This document shows positions 13,501 to 28,493 of a DNA stretch of 64,000 nucleotides, piece by piece. Numbering within the stretch: the stretch's first letter is position 1; every line of letters starts with the position of its first letter. Source of the stretch: Vesta saturnalis (lineage: Eukaryota; Arthropoda; Insecta; Coleoptera; Lampyridae); the NCBI GenBank assembly GCA_036346205.1, contig JARFJB010000108.1, positions 105,001-169,000 on the forward strand, in the 5' to 3' direction. The notes below the pieces were generated by a model. That model was not told the origin of the DNA. It did no database searches and saw nothing but the letters and a program-made list of their open reading frames with translations. The position numbers and the translations under genes were made by a program.

Positions 13501-13680
13501 GGATGGCTTACATATTTTCTTTCACGGAAAAATTTTAATACATTATACCTTATAGCCTAAGAAAATGAAAGGGGACACTATCCAAAGATAAATTAATCAG
13601 GAATGCCAACTTAAATTAGCTGAAGATGCGTTTACGGTTTAAAACTAAACACGTGAGGTAATATGATTCACTATTGAGAT
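10600..13680. other. Unassigned stretch, no recognisable gene
   Basis: Open frames up to about 120 codons occur (for example minus 13122-12760), but none shows a recognisable motif or coding-like composition. An imperfect inverted repeat with ACACCTGA/TCAGGTGT arms lies around 11597-11685. Nothing else stands out. Confidence 0.4.
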
Positions 13681-13682
13681 TG

Positions 13683-13713
13683 AGAATAAAGAGGAGGGGG
13701 TCCTCTTTATTCT
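13683..13713. other. Perfect 13-bp hairpin with G5 loop
   Basis: AGAATAAAGAGGA (13683-13695) and its exact complement TCCTCTTTATTCT (13701-13713) flank a GGGGG loop. The stem is perfect and short. It contains AATAAA on the plus strand. It could be a transcribed hairpin or the scar of an inverted duplication; function unknown. Confidence 0.8.
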
Positions 13714-14965
13714 TTTGCACAATTACAGAAAACTTCACCCATAGACAAATTACACCCTAATATACAAATACGTGTATGATCTGGGCCAATTACTTCTCAG
13801 TAACCATCATTTACTAGGTTGTAATAGGGTTGTGCAACCCAACTCACATCCCGCGCAATTGGAATAGTCCTCGATTTGGTACGACGAATGCAGTATACTG
13901 TATTGAATTGAAATCCTTTACGTCTAAAACTAAAATTAATTATTTAAGAATAGATATTTTAATACAAACCGGCAGAGCTCAACATCAGCTACGGACGGCC
14001 TCCCAGAAGCCGATCAAAGAGGTTTACGTCACCACGATAGCCACCGACTCACCAATGAATTTGTATAGAACCACAATTTCCGCTGCGACGCCGATTCAGA
14101 TTTCAGTCCGCGAGAGATTATTCATTCCGCTTCAGAATTCATCAAGCGAGAGTCCATTCCGATCCCGATTAATTAATTAATTTCTTTTCTTCTCATTTAG
14201 TCCGAATTTCTCACCTGGTGCATCTTCAGTAGTGACCGGATCCAATCTCGGACAGCGTTTACTCAGTGCTCGATATCGAGCCCACGTAAGTACCTTAGCA
14301 ACACACTCGACAATGCAGGTACGGAAGTGTACAGCAGGGAAGTGTGCACGGATCCGCTGCATAAGCTCGTTGGCTAGACAAGAATCCTAGTTCGTCGATA
14401 TACACAGGTTAAAAGGAGGGGTGATTGCTCTTCTTCTCAGGTTACTTGAGTACACCAACACAATCACGCGAAGTACCTAGTAGGACGAGATTATACCCAT
14501 GTTCTACGTCTAGCTTTCATTACGGAAACCGACACACTTACAAAGTAGATTAAACGTGCACTGCGAAATCGCGTGCAAAATTTTATACAACCCCAAAACC
14601 CGTGCCTGTAATTCCTATTGCAAAGTTACGTACGTAAAATCCGCCGGTCTACTAAAACCCACCCCATAGAAAGTTTCGCATCATTAAAACCACCACCAGC
14701 CATACGGTGAGAAAATTTAACGTACTTATTTGAATGACAAACATCCGGGGTAGCTCACCATTCTAAAATTTCAATTAAAATAATCCTTTAAATAACCCTT
14801 ATCTAATTGGAGACTTCCTCATAAAGCTAATTATTAAAACCAAATTAGTAATACACTAAAACACATTACGGAACTAACAGAAATAACATTCAGTTTGAAA
14901 ATCAATTATTTTGGGACTATTGACCTAGAAAAATTTCTTCATACATGTATACAAACTGATAATAT
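13714..14965. other. Unassigned stretch, no recognisable gene
   Basis: Contains overlapping opposite-strand frames (plus 13830-14180, minus 14362-14177) in a less AT-rich patch around 13980-14400. Neither has a recognisable domain. The patch may be old element or host exon sequence. Confidence 0.3.
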
Positions 14966-14969
14966 TGCT

Positions 14970-19680
<4,711 letters not shown>

Positions 19681-19734
19681 TATAATTTTCTGGTCATGGA
19701 AATTATTTACACAAATACAAAGTCATTAATAATC

Positions 19735-19912
19735 CAATGTACAACAAGCGCAATAAAAGTGATCAAACCGCTGATCATATAACTTATGGTTGCCCGCTTT
19801 TAAAATCGTACTTATATAAACTTAAAACTGAAATTTTAATAAATGGAGATAGAGCCGGAAAAGATTTGGTTTCTAAATATGATCATTCATTTTTAAAATT
19901 ATTTTGTTAAAT
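19735..19912 (+). pseudogene. 3' end of a non-LTR retrotransposon ORF2
   Basis: A plus-strand frame reads ...SDQTADHITYGCPLLKSYL..., ending in KLFC and a TAA at about 19910. The T-A-D-H-x3-G-C-P pattern is the Cys/His tail found after the reverse transcriptase or RNase H of many Jockey/I-like elements. It is immediately preceded by the CA array and followed by AT-rich sequence that may be its 3' UTR. Only about 58 codons remain. Confidence 0.5.
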
Positions 19913-20229
19913 ATACTAATTTAAAAAACGTTTAGTATACATTATAGGATTTCAATTGTTCAATTTTCGTATATTAGTATTACGTAAATTTATATTAGTT
20001 ATTAATTTAGAAAACCTACGGAATATGTGACATGAGTTAGGTAGTGTTTTTCAATAGTTCAACTAATATACCAGCGTTATTTAAATATATAACGTTTATA
20101 TGACGTCGATATCATTTTATATTAGCATAATGGTTAATACTATATTCTGTTATCAATAAACGTTCATATCTAAGGATATTAGGATTTCTTAAATTCATTA
20201 TCGTAGTAGTGTTAAGTTGTTTTTTGTTA

Positions 20230-20611
20230 ATCAATCACCCACTCTCACACTCAAACACTCACACACCCAAACACACTCACACACAAACGCGAGCGCACAC
20301 ACGTACTCACACAAGCACACACACACGCACTCACGCACGCACGCTGTCACACGCCCATACACACTCACACGCCCACACACACACTCACACGTCCACACAC
20401 CCACTTATGCATACACCCACAGACCCACACACCCACACACCCACACACCCACACACCCACGCACCCACACACTACATCCACACACACATAGACACAGACA
20501 CACACACACACACACACACACACACCAATACACACCCACACCCACACACCAATACACACACACCCACACACCCACACACTACATCCACACACACACACAC
20601 GCATCACACAC

Positions 20612-20698
<87 letters not shown>

Positions 20699-20728
20699 AA
20701 TACACCCACACATCCGCACACCTGCACA

Positions 20729-20798
<70 letters not shown>

Positions 20799-20849
20799 CC
20801 ACATAAACCAACGCGCGTACATACACGCGAGCACTCACGCACGCACATG

Positions 20850-20896
<47 letters not shown>
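20230..20896. repeat. CA-rich array, second block
   Basis: About 660 bp of (CA)n with CACACC/CCCACA variants, of the same character as the 15-19.7 kb block but without the ~0.4-kb landmark unit. The 0.5 kb between the blocks holds a non-LTR scrap. The block ends sharply at CTCAATTTGCATGG, where non-repetitive sequence resumes. Confidence 0.95.
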
Positions 20897-20897
<1 letters not shown>

Positions 20898-21169
20898 CAA
20901 TTTGCATGGCCGCCGAATCAAGTCTATGATCAAATTATTATACAATAAAGATATAATTCAAGTGCAACACTCTATATGCGCACATAGTAAAAAATGTTGG
21001 TGTTTTGTAAAAACAAAACTGCGGAACTCGAGAATACCTGGCGAATTATATTGGAATGTCTTTATTAGTGTGTTTGCTCCTCCACATGTTATTCATCCTT
21101 CTAATCTAAGGTTTGATTGAAACCCCTCAGTATCTATTAACATAAATTGCACAAATTGTATATTGGTCC

Positions 21170-21905
21170 CTTCTTAAGGAAACTAATGGTGTCAATGTAG
21201 CACTGAGTTTAATGTATGAGATACTCCATCACACTCTTGACAAATCTGTTCCCAAGTACGAACAAAGTAGTTCCAAATACCCAATCTGGTTTATACCTGA
21301 ATTAAAGTATAATTTAAAAACCAAACAATCATACCGGAGAAAGTAGCTTTTAAGAAAAGATACATTCTATTTGTCGGCATTTCATAGGTCTTACTTTTAG
21401 TCTAACTCCCGTACTAATTATCATCGTCATGTGAATTATAGCCATGATGATTTCAACTAACGGTCTTCTTTTTTAATTGCACCTGTGACAGAAAATGATG
21501 TACTCAAACTCTTAGCGCATCTACCCAATAAAGCCTGCTGTGGTGAAGACCAGCTTCCAAGTGTGTTGATTGTAGATTTGATTTAGTTACGCCATTAACA
21601 TTAATAATCAACTTGGTTATCTTGGGTTCTGCTTTTCCTGAAAAATGGAAAACAGCTAGAATTACTACTGTCCACAAAAAAAAGGTGTTAAATCTTGCAT
21701 CAAGAATTACAGACCAATTTTTATACTCAATAACTTTGCGAAAATCTTTGAGTCAGCAATTCATAACACCATTCACTCTAGTATCAAACCGTTCCTCTCT
21801 AAGGATCAACATGGGTTCTTGCTGGTCGCTCAACTACAATGATTCTTGCTTGTATCACACAATTTCTTGCGGAAGTGTAAATTGGTCCGATGCGAAACCA
21901 TTATA
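21170..21905 (+). pseudogene. Non-LTR retrotransposon reverse transcriptase remnant (Jockey/I-like)
   Basis: Read across frames, the strand gives the usual order of a non-LTR ORF2: YEILHHTLDKSVPKY and YPIWFIPELKYNLK (between endonuclease and RT), then PVTENDVLKLLAHLPNKA, AFPEKWKTARITTVHKK and a finger segment close to SIKPFLSKDQHGFL. It stops just before the palm motif A. There are several frameshifts and stops. It is dead, and the rest of the RT is found inverted next to it. Confidence 0.75.
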
Positions 21906-21908
21906 AAA

Positions 21909-22030
21909 TTAATAACAAATCCTGTTTTCCAGATAAGAACGAAGAAGATTAGTTAGTTTCGGTGCGGCACCGAAGTTATAAATTTTATTTAGTAGCAGAT
22001 CATGGTCTATAGAATCAATAGCACCAGCAA
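21909..22030 (-). pseudogene. Inverted non-LTR RT palm fragment
   Basis: The minus strand reads DFAGAIDSIDHDLLLNKIYN and then LRSYLENRICY, the motif-A block (DFSKAFDxVDH type) and the following helix of a non-LTR reverse transcriptase. This is the part of the protein that should come next after the plus-strand remnant at 21170-21905, but it lies in the opposite orientation only a few bases away. Its other end abuts the TA run. Confidence 0.75.
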
Positions 22031-22034
22031 AATC

Positions 22035-22107
<73 letters not shown>
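22025..22107. repeat. (TA)n microsatellite
   Basis: About 40 TA units. They sit exactly at the edge of the inverted RT fragment, at what may be a rearrangement breakpoint. Confidence 0.95.
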
Positions 22108-22112
<5 letters not shown>

Positions 22113-22455
22113 CAATGTGTCCCAAATTCGCTTCTCTATAAAGGGATCTCGGCTTCTGTTATACTTACGGCAAAGGTTAAATGGGTAAAGCTTTAGAGGA
22201 AGGTTAGAGCATTCGATATTCGGTTTCAGATTTACGATCGGTCAATTGGTTTTGAAAATATCAGCGAAAAACCGAAAATGGCAGATTTCTTTTTCTGCCT
22301 GTAAATGCGAAATGGTTAATTTGACAACTGTCACAATGTGAGATTATTCGGACACTTTTTTAAGACGAATAAGATGGCGTGTATGACATGTCACAATGTT
22401 TTGTTATCCCACAATCTGCCTCAACTTTCATATTTCTTATTGCCGCCATATTGGA

Positions 22456-22463
22456 TTTGTGTG

Positions 22464-22512
<49 letters not shown>

Positions 22513-22562
22513 GCGTGCGTGTGTGTGTGTGCGTGTGTGGGCGCGTGCCTGCGTGCGTGTGC
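22456..22562. repeat. (GT)n/(GTGC)n repeat
   Basis: GTGTGT passing into GCGTGCGTGC units, about 105 bp. The same sequence type on the opposite strand makes up the large CA/GCAC arrays. Confidence 0.95.
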
Positions 22563-22676
22563 AGTACTTTTAAAGAAAATTTAATTTTACATAAATGCTC
22601 TTTAAAATTTTTGTAAAGTAAAGCGAAATAAAGAAATATGATTGAAAATACTGAGCTGTATTATCGACATTTTTTT

Positions 22677-23205
22677 TAGGTTAACATGTATGTATGTCTA
22701 TTAATTTCTATCTGACATGAAGTTTTAAACGTCATTCTGACATAGATTATTGTTCTTGTTTTTACAATGTTGCCTGTTTTTGTTATGAACGTATAAAAAA
22801 CAGGTTGTATAGTAATCCTACAAAATTGATATTAAAATTATTTCATTTCCTTTAATTTAAATTAGCATCTAGACCTCAGTCTGTCGTGAAGTTCTAACCG
22901 TCTGTTTGACATAGATTATTATTAGTTTATTATAAGTTTTTGTTATGAACGAATAAGTTCAAAGGTAAATATGTAAATAAGTAATTAAAAATTATTATTA
23001 ATTTCATGAAATACATAAATATTTTAATTTAATTTAATTTAATTAAATTTATTATTAGTTTGTTCACAATGTTACCTATTTTCGTAATGAACTTCTTATA
23101 AAAGAGGTTGCACAATTATAAAAAAATATCTTATTAAAATTATTTCACTTCTTTTAATTTCCATTTTGTAGATTGGAAGGTCGTGTGGTGTTCCACACCA
23201 GATGT
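22677..23205 (-). repeat. Dispersed repeat, three partial tandem copies
   Basis: Segments starting near 22677, 22861 and 23040 each contain AACATGAAG/AAGTTCTAAC, a GACATAGATTATT block, a (A/C)AATGTTGCCT...GTTATGAAC block and, in two copies, TATTAAAATTATTTCA. The unit is about 185 bp. The last copy ends in GTGTGGTGTTCCACACCAG (about 23189-23207), which contains a hairpin. The reverse complement of the end copy matches 6541-6690. Tandem units with a terminal hairpin resemble non-autonomous Helitron/Helentron-type elements, but that is only inference. Confidence 0.65.
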
Positions 23206-23329
23206 TTTTTGTAATATAATTGGGATTATATTCTGTTAGTCAAAAAGTAAATTAAAAAAAAAATAATAAATAAATTAATTAATAAGGATCCCATCAGTAA
23301 TTTACAAACAAAAACTAATAAACTTATTA

Positions 23330-24440
23330 GATTGCTTAAAACCAATAAATTTACCAATGAAATGGAGGCTAAAACATTAACCACCTATAAGCCACTATCT
23401 CTATCTCTATGAACTGCCCAAAATACATAAATTAGGCATTCCCATACAAGATCTGAATTAAAAATTGGCTAAATTTCTGGCTGCTAACATTATAAATGAC
23501 CTTACACTACCATCTAAATATGCTTTTATATCATTAGACTTAGTGTCGCTATTTACTAACATAAGTGTAGATTGTAGAACCTATTATCCAGATTTTGGAT
23601 CATAATTGGAACTTAATTGTCGCTAACTGCTCGTTTCCCAAAAGGTACTTCAGTGAATCAATTAAATTGACTTTTGATATTACTTTTGTTTTAGCACCGA
23701 GTTTTACTAGTAAATATTTGGCATTGGTTCTAATAAAAATCATATACTAGCTGACATCGTTATGAATGAGCTCATTTCAATTTTACGGTAGAAAGGAAGA
23801 AAGAAGGTGGAGTTCCGTTTCTGAATACCAAAGTTATAAGAACTACTTACAACATCATTATATTAGAAACCAACTAGTTCAGGACGGTTTATGAATTATT
23901 AGTCTAATCATGCCTTCGATCACAAAATAAATTTAGTACTTGCACTTGACTCGTATTGAGAAAATCTTTCACCCGTCATTGAAACCTAGACAACTTGTAT
24001 TAGAAAAGAATTATTCTAAGCCATTTCTCACAAAACTAATTAATCATACTAAAAGAACTTGTTAACAATCGGCGAATACAAGATAGATGCTGTTCAATCA
24101 GTGTTTACCAATCTGAAATACCAAACACCGGAGATACAAAGGTACGATTTGGTGTATAGCGTGCCTTGTGGTTCATGTGAACTTAAATATTTGGGTCAAA
24201 TGTCACAAAGACTCTTAAATTGTCTATCTCAACACCGCAGTGATTGTAAAGTAAAACGTTAATCAAACTCAACATAGCATGAACTACCAAGAAACTAAGA
24301 TCCTAGCTAGGGATAGTAACAATTTCTGACGAGTGTGTTTATAATGTGTCACATAAGTACCACCATAGACGTTATGAATTCACGCAGCGATGTTAATGAT
24401 TAACATTTATACCTACCATTTAATTTACAATAAGTAATTT
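23330..24440 (+). pseudogene. Penelope-like retroelement remnant (RT and GIY-YIG)
   Basis: Reading between frames gives YELPKIHKLGIPIQ, then ISLDLVSLFTNIS (RT motif A region of Penelope-like elements) and ADIVMNELIS. After a stretch without RT motif C comes YDLVYSVPCGSCELKYLGQ (24137-24195), the start of a GIY-YIG endonuclease (C-x2-C then YLGQ in place of YIGQ), followed by the ETKILARDSNN tail. Many stops and frameshifts; dead. A possible 3'-terminal segment follows at 24720-24860. Confidence 0.7.
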
Positions 24441-24724
24441 AAAAATTATTGTTTGTGTTTTTGGTCAGCTTCCTGTATATTGTATACTATTAACAACCAG
24501 TATACTTGTATATATTGTTATACGTAATAGTTTATAGATATGTGGATGTATCAGTTCTGCAAACGCTCTTTGGATTGTAAACATGTATTTTTTAATTTCT
24601 GTGAAGTGTGTTCGTAATTTCATTAATTTAAATCATTTTGCTTATTCTTGTAGGTTATCTTGTTAGAAACCTTAGATACTTGTAAGTTTTATAATTAATT
24701 CATAATGCTTTGGTCTGTAATCTT

Positions 24725-24770
24725 TATAAAGCCTTGATAAAGCCTCTAATTGAGTGCGAAATATTGGAAA
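24725..24770 (+). other. Possible decayed hammerhead-like segment of the Penelope remnant
   Basis: CTTGATAAAGCCTCTAATTGAGTGCGAAAT lines up with the plan of a hammerhead core (CUGAUGA, stem II, GAAA) with several substitutions. It lies on the same strand and at the same relative place as the better motif behind the second Penelope element. On its own it would not be convincing. Confidence 0.3.
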
Positions 24771-25374
24771 CATTACACTTTTTTTGTTACATATTACTGG
24801 TTGTTTGATTTGGCAACTGAGAATCCATGTGAAAAAAAAAAACGAAGTGTAATCACAATTACTATTCTGTCGCATCGAGCGCTTCATCTAACATTTAAGC
24901 TTTCTTGGCAGTGTGGTGCAACCAAAAGTTATTACGTGTTAAATGTAGTGCAACGGATCAAGCTTACATAAATTTAGAAACTTGCATATCCAAAATGAAT
25001 AGTTTAAATGAGAATTACACTGTGGTATCCGAACAGTTTGGGTCTGTAATGAAACTCAACAACTTTTGATATGTGCTTATATAAGTAGGTAAATGCAAAA
25101 CAATTTACATTGCAGAATATGAATACCTGCTTAATTTTGTTTTCATGTGTTTAGGACAAAATATTTCATTTAATTTGAATTCAGTAGTTGTATTTGTACA
25201 GTTGGTGCACTTTTAAATATTGTATGTTACTATTTGGTTATCGTACCAAATAACCTATTCCATAAATAAGCGAAGAGCTCTAAATCTCAAATGGCGCATT
25301 CGCTGCAGTAATCACTGTAACGTATTGTTTAATTTATAATTAGCAAGCAACATAGCGACACTTTTGGAAACGTA

Positions 25375-25545
25375 ATGAGCCGAAAAAAAGGGGTTCCTGT
25401 AAAATATAACGACGAGGACGAATTAATCTGGTGTCGCTTGACGTCACTAATGGACAATGGCGGCCGGAAGCTGCGGGTTTATGGACACTTTCCGGAAAAT
25501 ATATATTGTGTAATGTGCGAAAACTGCTTTACTCCGAGAGAATAA
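25375..25545 (+). CDS. Small unrecognised ORF, 56 aa
   Basis: ATG at 25375 to TAA at 25543-25545. The product begins MSRKKGVPVKYNDEDELIWC and has a C-x2-C pair near its end (CVMCENCF). Its amino-acid mix looks coding rather than random. In the next frame, coding-like sequence continues from about 25530 to 25925 with only one stop (TGA near 25759). This suggests one longer decayed or spliced gene. No family recognised. A CRE motif at 25439-25446 lies inside it. Confidence 0.3.
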   Translation: MSRKKGVPVKYNDEDELIWCRLTSLMDNGGRKLRVYGHFPENIYCVMCENCFTPRE

Positions 25546-25925
25546 CCTTCGAAGGTTAACATTAATTTTTGCAGAAACCTTAACACACGTTACAGCAGGT
25601 AGAGGAAGAAATTCGGGAAAAAATCTTACAAGTGAACAAAAGAAAATAAATTCACTGAGAATATTTAATGTTAAATATATAAACGAGAATTTAATTATAG
25701 AGGAAAATCTTGCAGAAAATGAAATTTTGAAATACAAAATCAATCCAAGTCGGTTTGTATGAATATTTACAACAACGCGATTGGAAAATTTGTCCCTCGA
25801 CAAAAGAAATCCGAATGAACTAGAAACTCGAGGGAGCAGAGTTTTTTACTTGTTAGCATCGACAGAGCATCGTTGTTTGTGGGTGGGTTATCGAACGATT
25901 TATACGCTTCAAACGGACTTTGTAT
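25546..25925 (+). pseudogene. Coding-like continuation of the 25.4-kb ORF, unrecognised
   Basis: Shifted by one frame from the 56-aa ORF, about 130 codons read with one stop. Pieces include TSEQKKINSLRIFNVKYI, KINPSRFV and, after the stop, LENLSLDKRNPNELETRG and LASTEHRCLWVGYRTIYTL, ending at a TAG near 25925. Possible explanations are a frameshifted mobile-element gene or two exons, since a TTTTTGCAG acceptor-like site is at 25566-25574. Function unknown. Confidence 0.25.
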
Positions 25926-25929
25926 AGGT

Positions 25930-27360
25930 CTACGTCGTGGTTAAGCTTGTTCAAGAAGGAAAGGAAAAATGTTTTTGTGGACGCCATCTAATGAATTATG
26001 TTCTTCCTTCAATTACATTAGTCAATATTTTTTCAGTGGCATTTTGAATATATATTCAAGCTGTCTAAGAAAGGCAAACTTATTTAAAAATATAGACAAA
26101 AAGGATAGCAACCTTTTAATTTGAAAGCAGGACGTTTACTTTCATATTTAGATTAAACTAAATTACAAGAAGATTAAAATTCGAATTCTTTGTTATTTTA
26201 AATTGCCAGATTAGACTAAATAATGATGGAAAGGTTGGAAACAAAGATTCGCAATATTCTACAGATGAAACAGCGAAATTGCTATGTAACGTATTGGAAT
26301 TTGTGCTTTCTGCTGTTGACGGATGCTTTGAAGTGCGGATTCGTGGTATTTTCACGCCCATTGCACTGCTCTGTCCCCGAATATGACTCCCGTGAGAGTT
26401 CACTCTGGACAACCCCATGCATGCTTGCCTCGAAAGGGGTTTATGTCGATGATCGCATCAATAAAACGATATTTTCAGAAAATTTACTTCAAAATTTAAG
26501 CAAATGTGATTGGATATTTATATGGTAAAGGATTGACTTTTGAAGTTTCTGTCTAAATTTAACTTAGTGTAAATATACGTATTAATAAATGAAGACTACA
26601 TTAGCGATTAACTATATTTACATATTTCAAAGTCTACCCCTAATTTGTAAAGTTAGTGTAAAGGAGTTAGTGAAATACAATTCAACTGAATTAAACTTTA
26701 GGGATTTCTAAAATTAAAGGATTTTGTACAGCATTTGTAAGCTTAGTGTTAATTCTAAAGAAACAGTTTCAACAAAATCGCTTCAATTTACTGAAGCAAA
26801 TGTTACAATAGACTGATTTTCTAACATAGCTTAAACCCATGTGAATCCAATTTTTTCAATGCAACCGATTTTGGTTCGTGTGCTATATTTATTTCAAAAC
26901 TAAATGGTTGGGTACACATCTATCAAACTTCGTTACATTGGATTAAAAATTAGGTTTCTTGCTTCTACTGAGACGTTGCTATTATTTGGTAATAATAAAT
27001 TTGTTTGTTTATTCATAAACGTTGATTGTTGTAAAATGTTTTACGCGTTGATCTCGGGATTGAAATTATTTGTGTATATAATACTGATTACTATTTATAA
27101 GAATTAATGAAAAGATTATATGTGTAAGATAAAAAGTGAACACGTTACATATTACGATGCTAGTACAGTTTTATTTTTACCTTCCAACCATATGTATGTT
27201 ATTCAATCGACTTTTTTTTCACTAACGTTAAATCGACTAAACTCCTTTTACTTCTTGCGAATTTGTTAATCAATGAAGTTATGATAAAAGCTAAGTAGCG
27301 CTTTGCGTTCATTAAGTTAATTACCGTGAAACCTATCGTGTTAGACAGCCTTAATGGCGT
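25930..27360. other. Unassigned stretch, no recognisable gene
   Basis: Short overlapping opposite-strand frames around 26158-26528 sit in a less AT-rich patch (26310-26450). I recognise nothing in them. The rest is AT-rich with no repeat I can link to the other families. Confidence 0.4.
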
Positions 27361-27363
27361 ATA

Positions 27364-27500
27364 ATGATATTACGTGTGCGCGTGCTTATGCGTGTGCGTG
27401 TGCTTGTGCTTATGCGTGTGCGTGTGCGTGTGCTTGTGCTTATGCGTATGCGTGTGCTTGTGCGTTTGCGCGCGCGCGTGTGTGTATGCGTGTGCGTGTG

Positions 27501-27540
<40 letters not shown>

Positions 27541-27668
27541 TGTGCGCGTTTGCGCGCGCGAGCGCGCGTGTGTGTATGTAAGTGTGTGCGTGCGTGATTG
27601 CGTGCGTGCGTGCGTGTCTGCGTGCGTCCGTGCGCGCGGGCGTGCGTGTGTGTGTGTGTGTGTGTGTT
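27364..27668. repeat. (GT)n/(GCGTGT)n microsatellite block
   Basis: About 300 bp of GTGTGC, TTGTGC, GTGT and GCGTGC units. The sequence type is the reverse complement of the CA/GCAC arrays. Frames inside it are artefacts. Confidence 0.95.
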
Positions 27669-27877
27669 TGGATCTGTGGATGTATGTTAGTATCTGCAAT
27701 ATCCCCTGAACGACAACACGTATGTACTTCAAATTAGGTATTTAAGACTGTTTTCATCCCTCCAGATTAGATTTTGGGATAAATTCAGCGGTGGAGAGGG
27801 ACGTTTATTAGCAGCAGTATTTAATTTCAACAATTATTTTTTGTTTTTTTAATGGTGTATTGAAAATTATACAATCC

Positions 27878-27915
27878 AAACGTTTCGATAACACTTACAG
27901 TTATCCTCATCAGTA
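27878..27915 (-). ncRNA. Hammerhead-ribozyme-like motif behind a Penelope element
   Basis: The minus strand shows CTGATGA (27913-27907), a perfect 6-bp stem GATAAC/GTTATC (27905-27900 with 27892-27887) closed by a 7-base loop, then GAAAC (27886-27882) and GTTTGG. This is the conserved hammerhead core with stem II. Hammerhead motifs with a very short stem III are established in Penelope-like elements, and this one lies about 580 bp past the stop of a Penelope ORF on the same strand. Weak points: one extra G between CUGAUGA and stem II, and a stem I that I can pair only poorly. It would self-cleave the element's RNA. Confidence 0.6.
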
Positions 27916-28493
27916 ATAATATCTATTAAAATTGTTAAAGATGTTGTAAACAAGTTTGTCAAAGTTGAAAAATTAAAACATAAACATCAGCCTTCTATGG
28001 ATATTGCAGTTTGAGAAACGTATAAAGCCAACTGTAGAATTAAATTTTAGTAAAGTATAACTAGGTCATTAAAAATTAAATATTATTAAAATGTCTCAAA
28101 GATGATAAATCAGAACACTCTCTAACGGCGAATGCTAACAATGAAAAATGTCAGCCAAAAACACATTTAACAAAATTTAATCAAGTTATGATGTAAGTTT
28201 AAAGTTGTGAAAAACTCCAATTTCAAAATGATAGAAGCATTCACAAATATGAACATGACATCGAATAAGATAGTCCAGTTAAATCTAACTCAGAGATATC
28301 TTTGTCAATAAGTGCAAGTGTTTTTAACAATGAAAAGCATAATGCAGAAGGTCTTTTGCAATTTTTAATTTTAATCTTAATTTCAACTACTTATGTTAAA
28401 TTTTTAGCATATAATTGATAAAACATTTGCTTCAGGGTCTAGGAAAAACAGCAAAAAACCTAGACACACCAAAAGTCAAAACTAAAATCAAAA

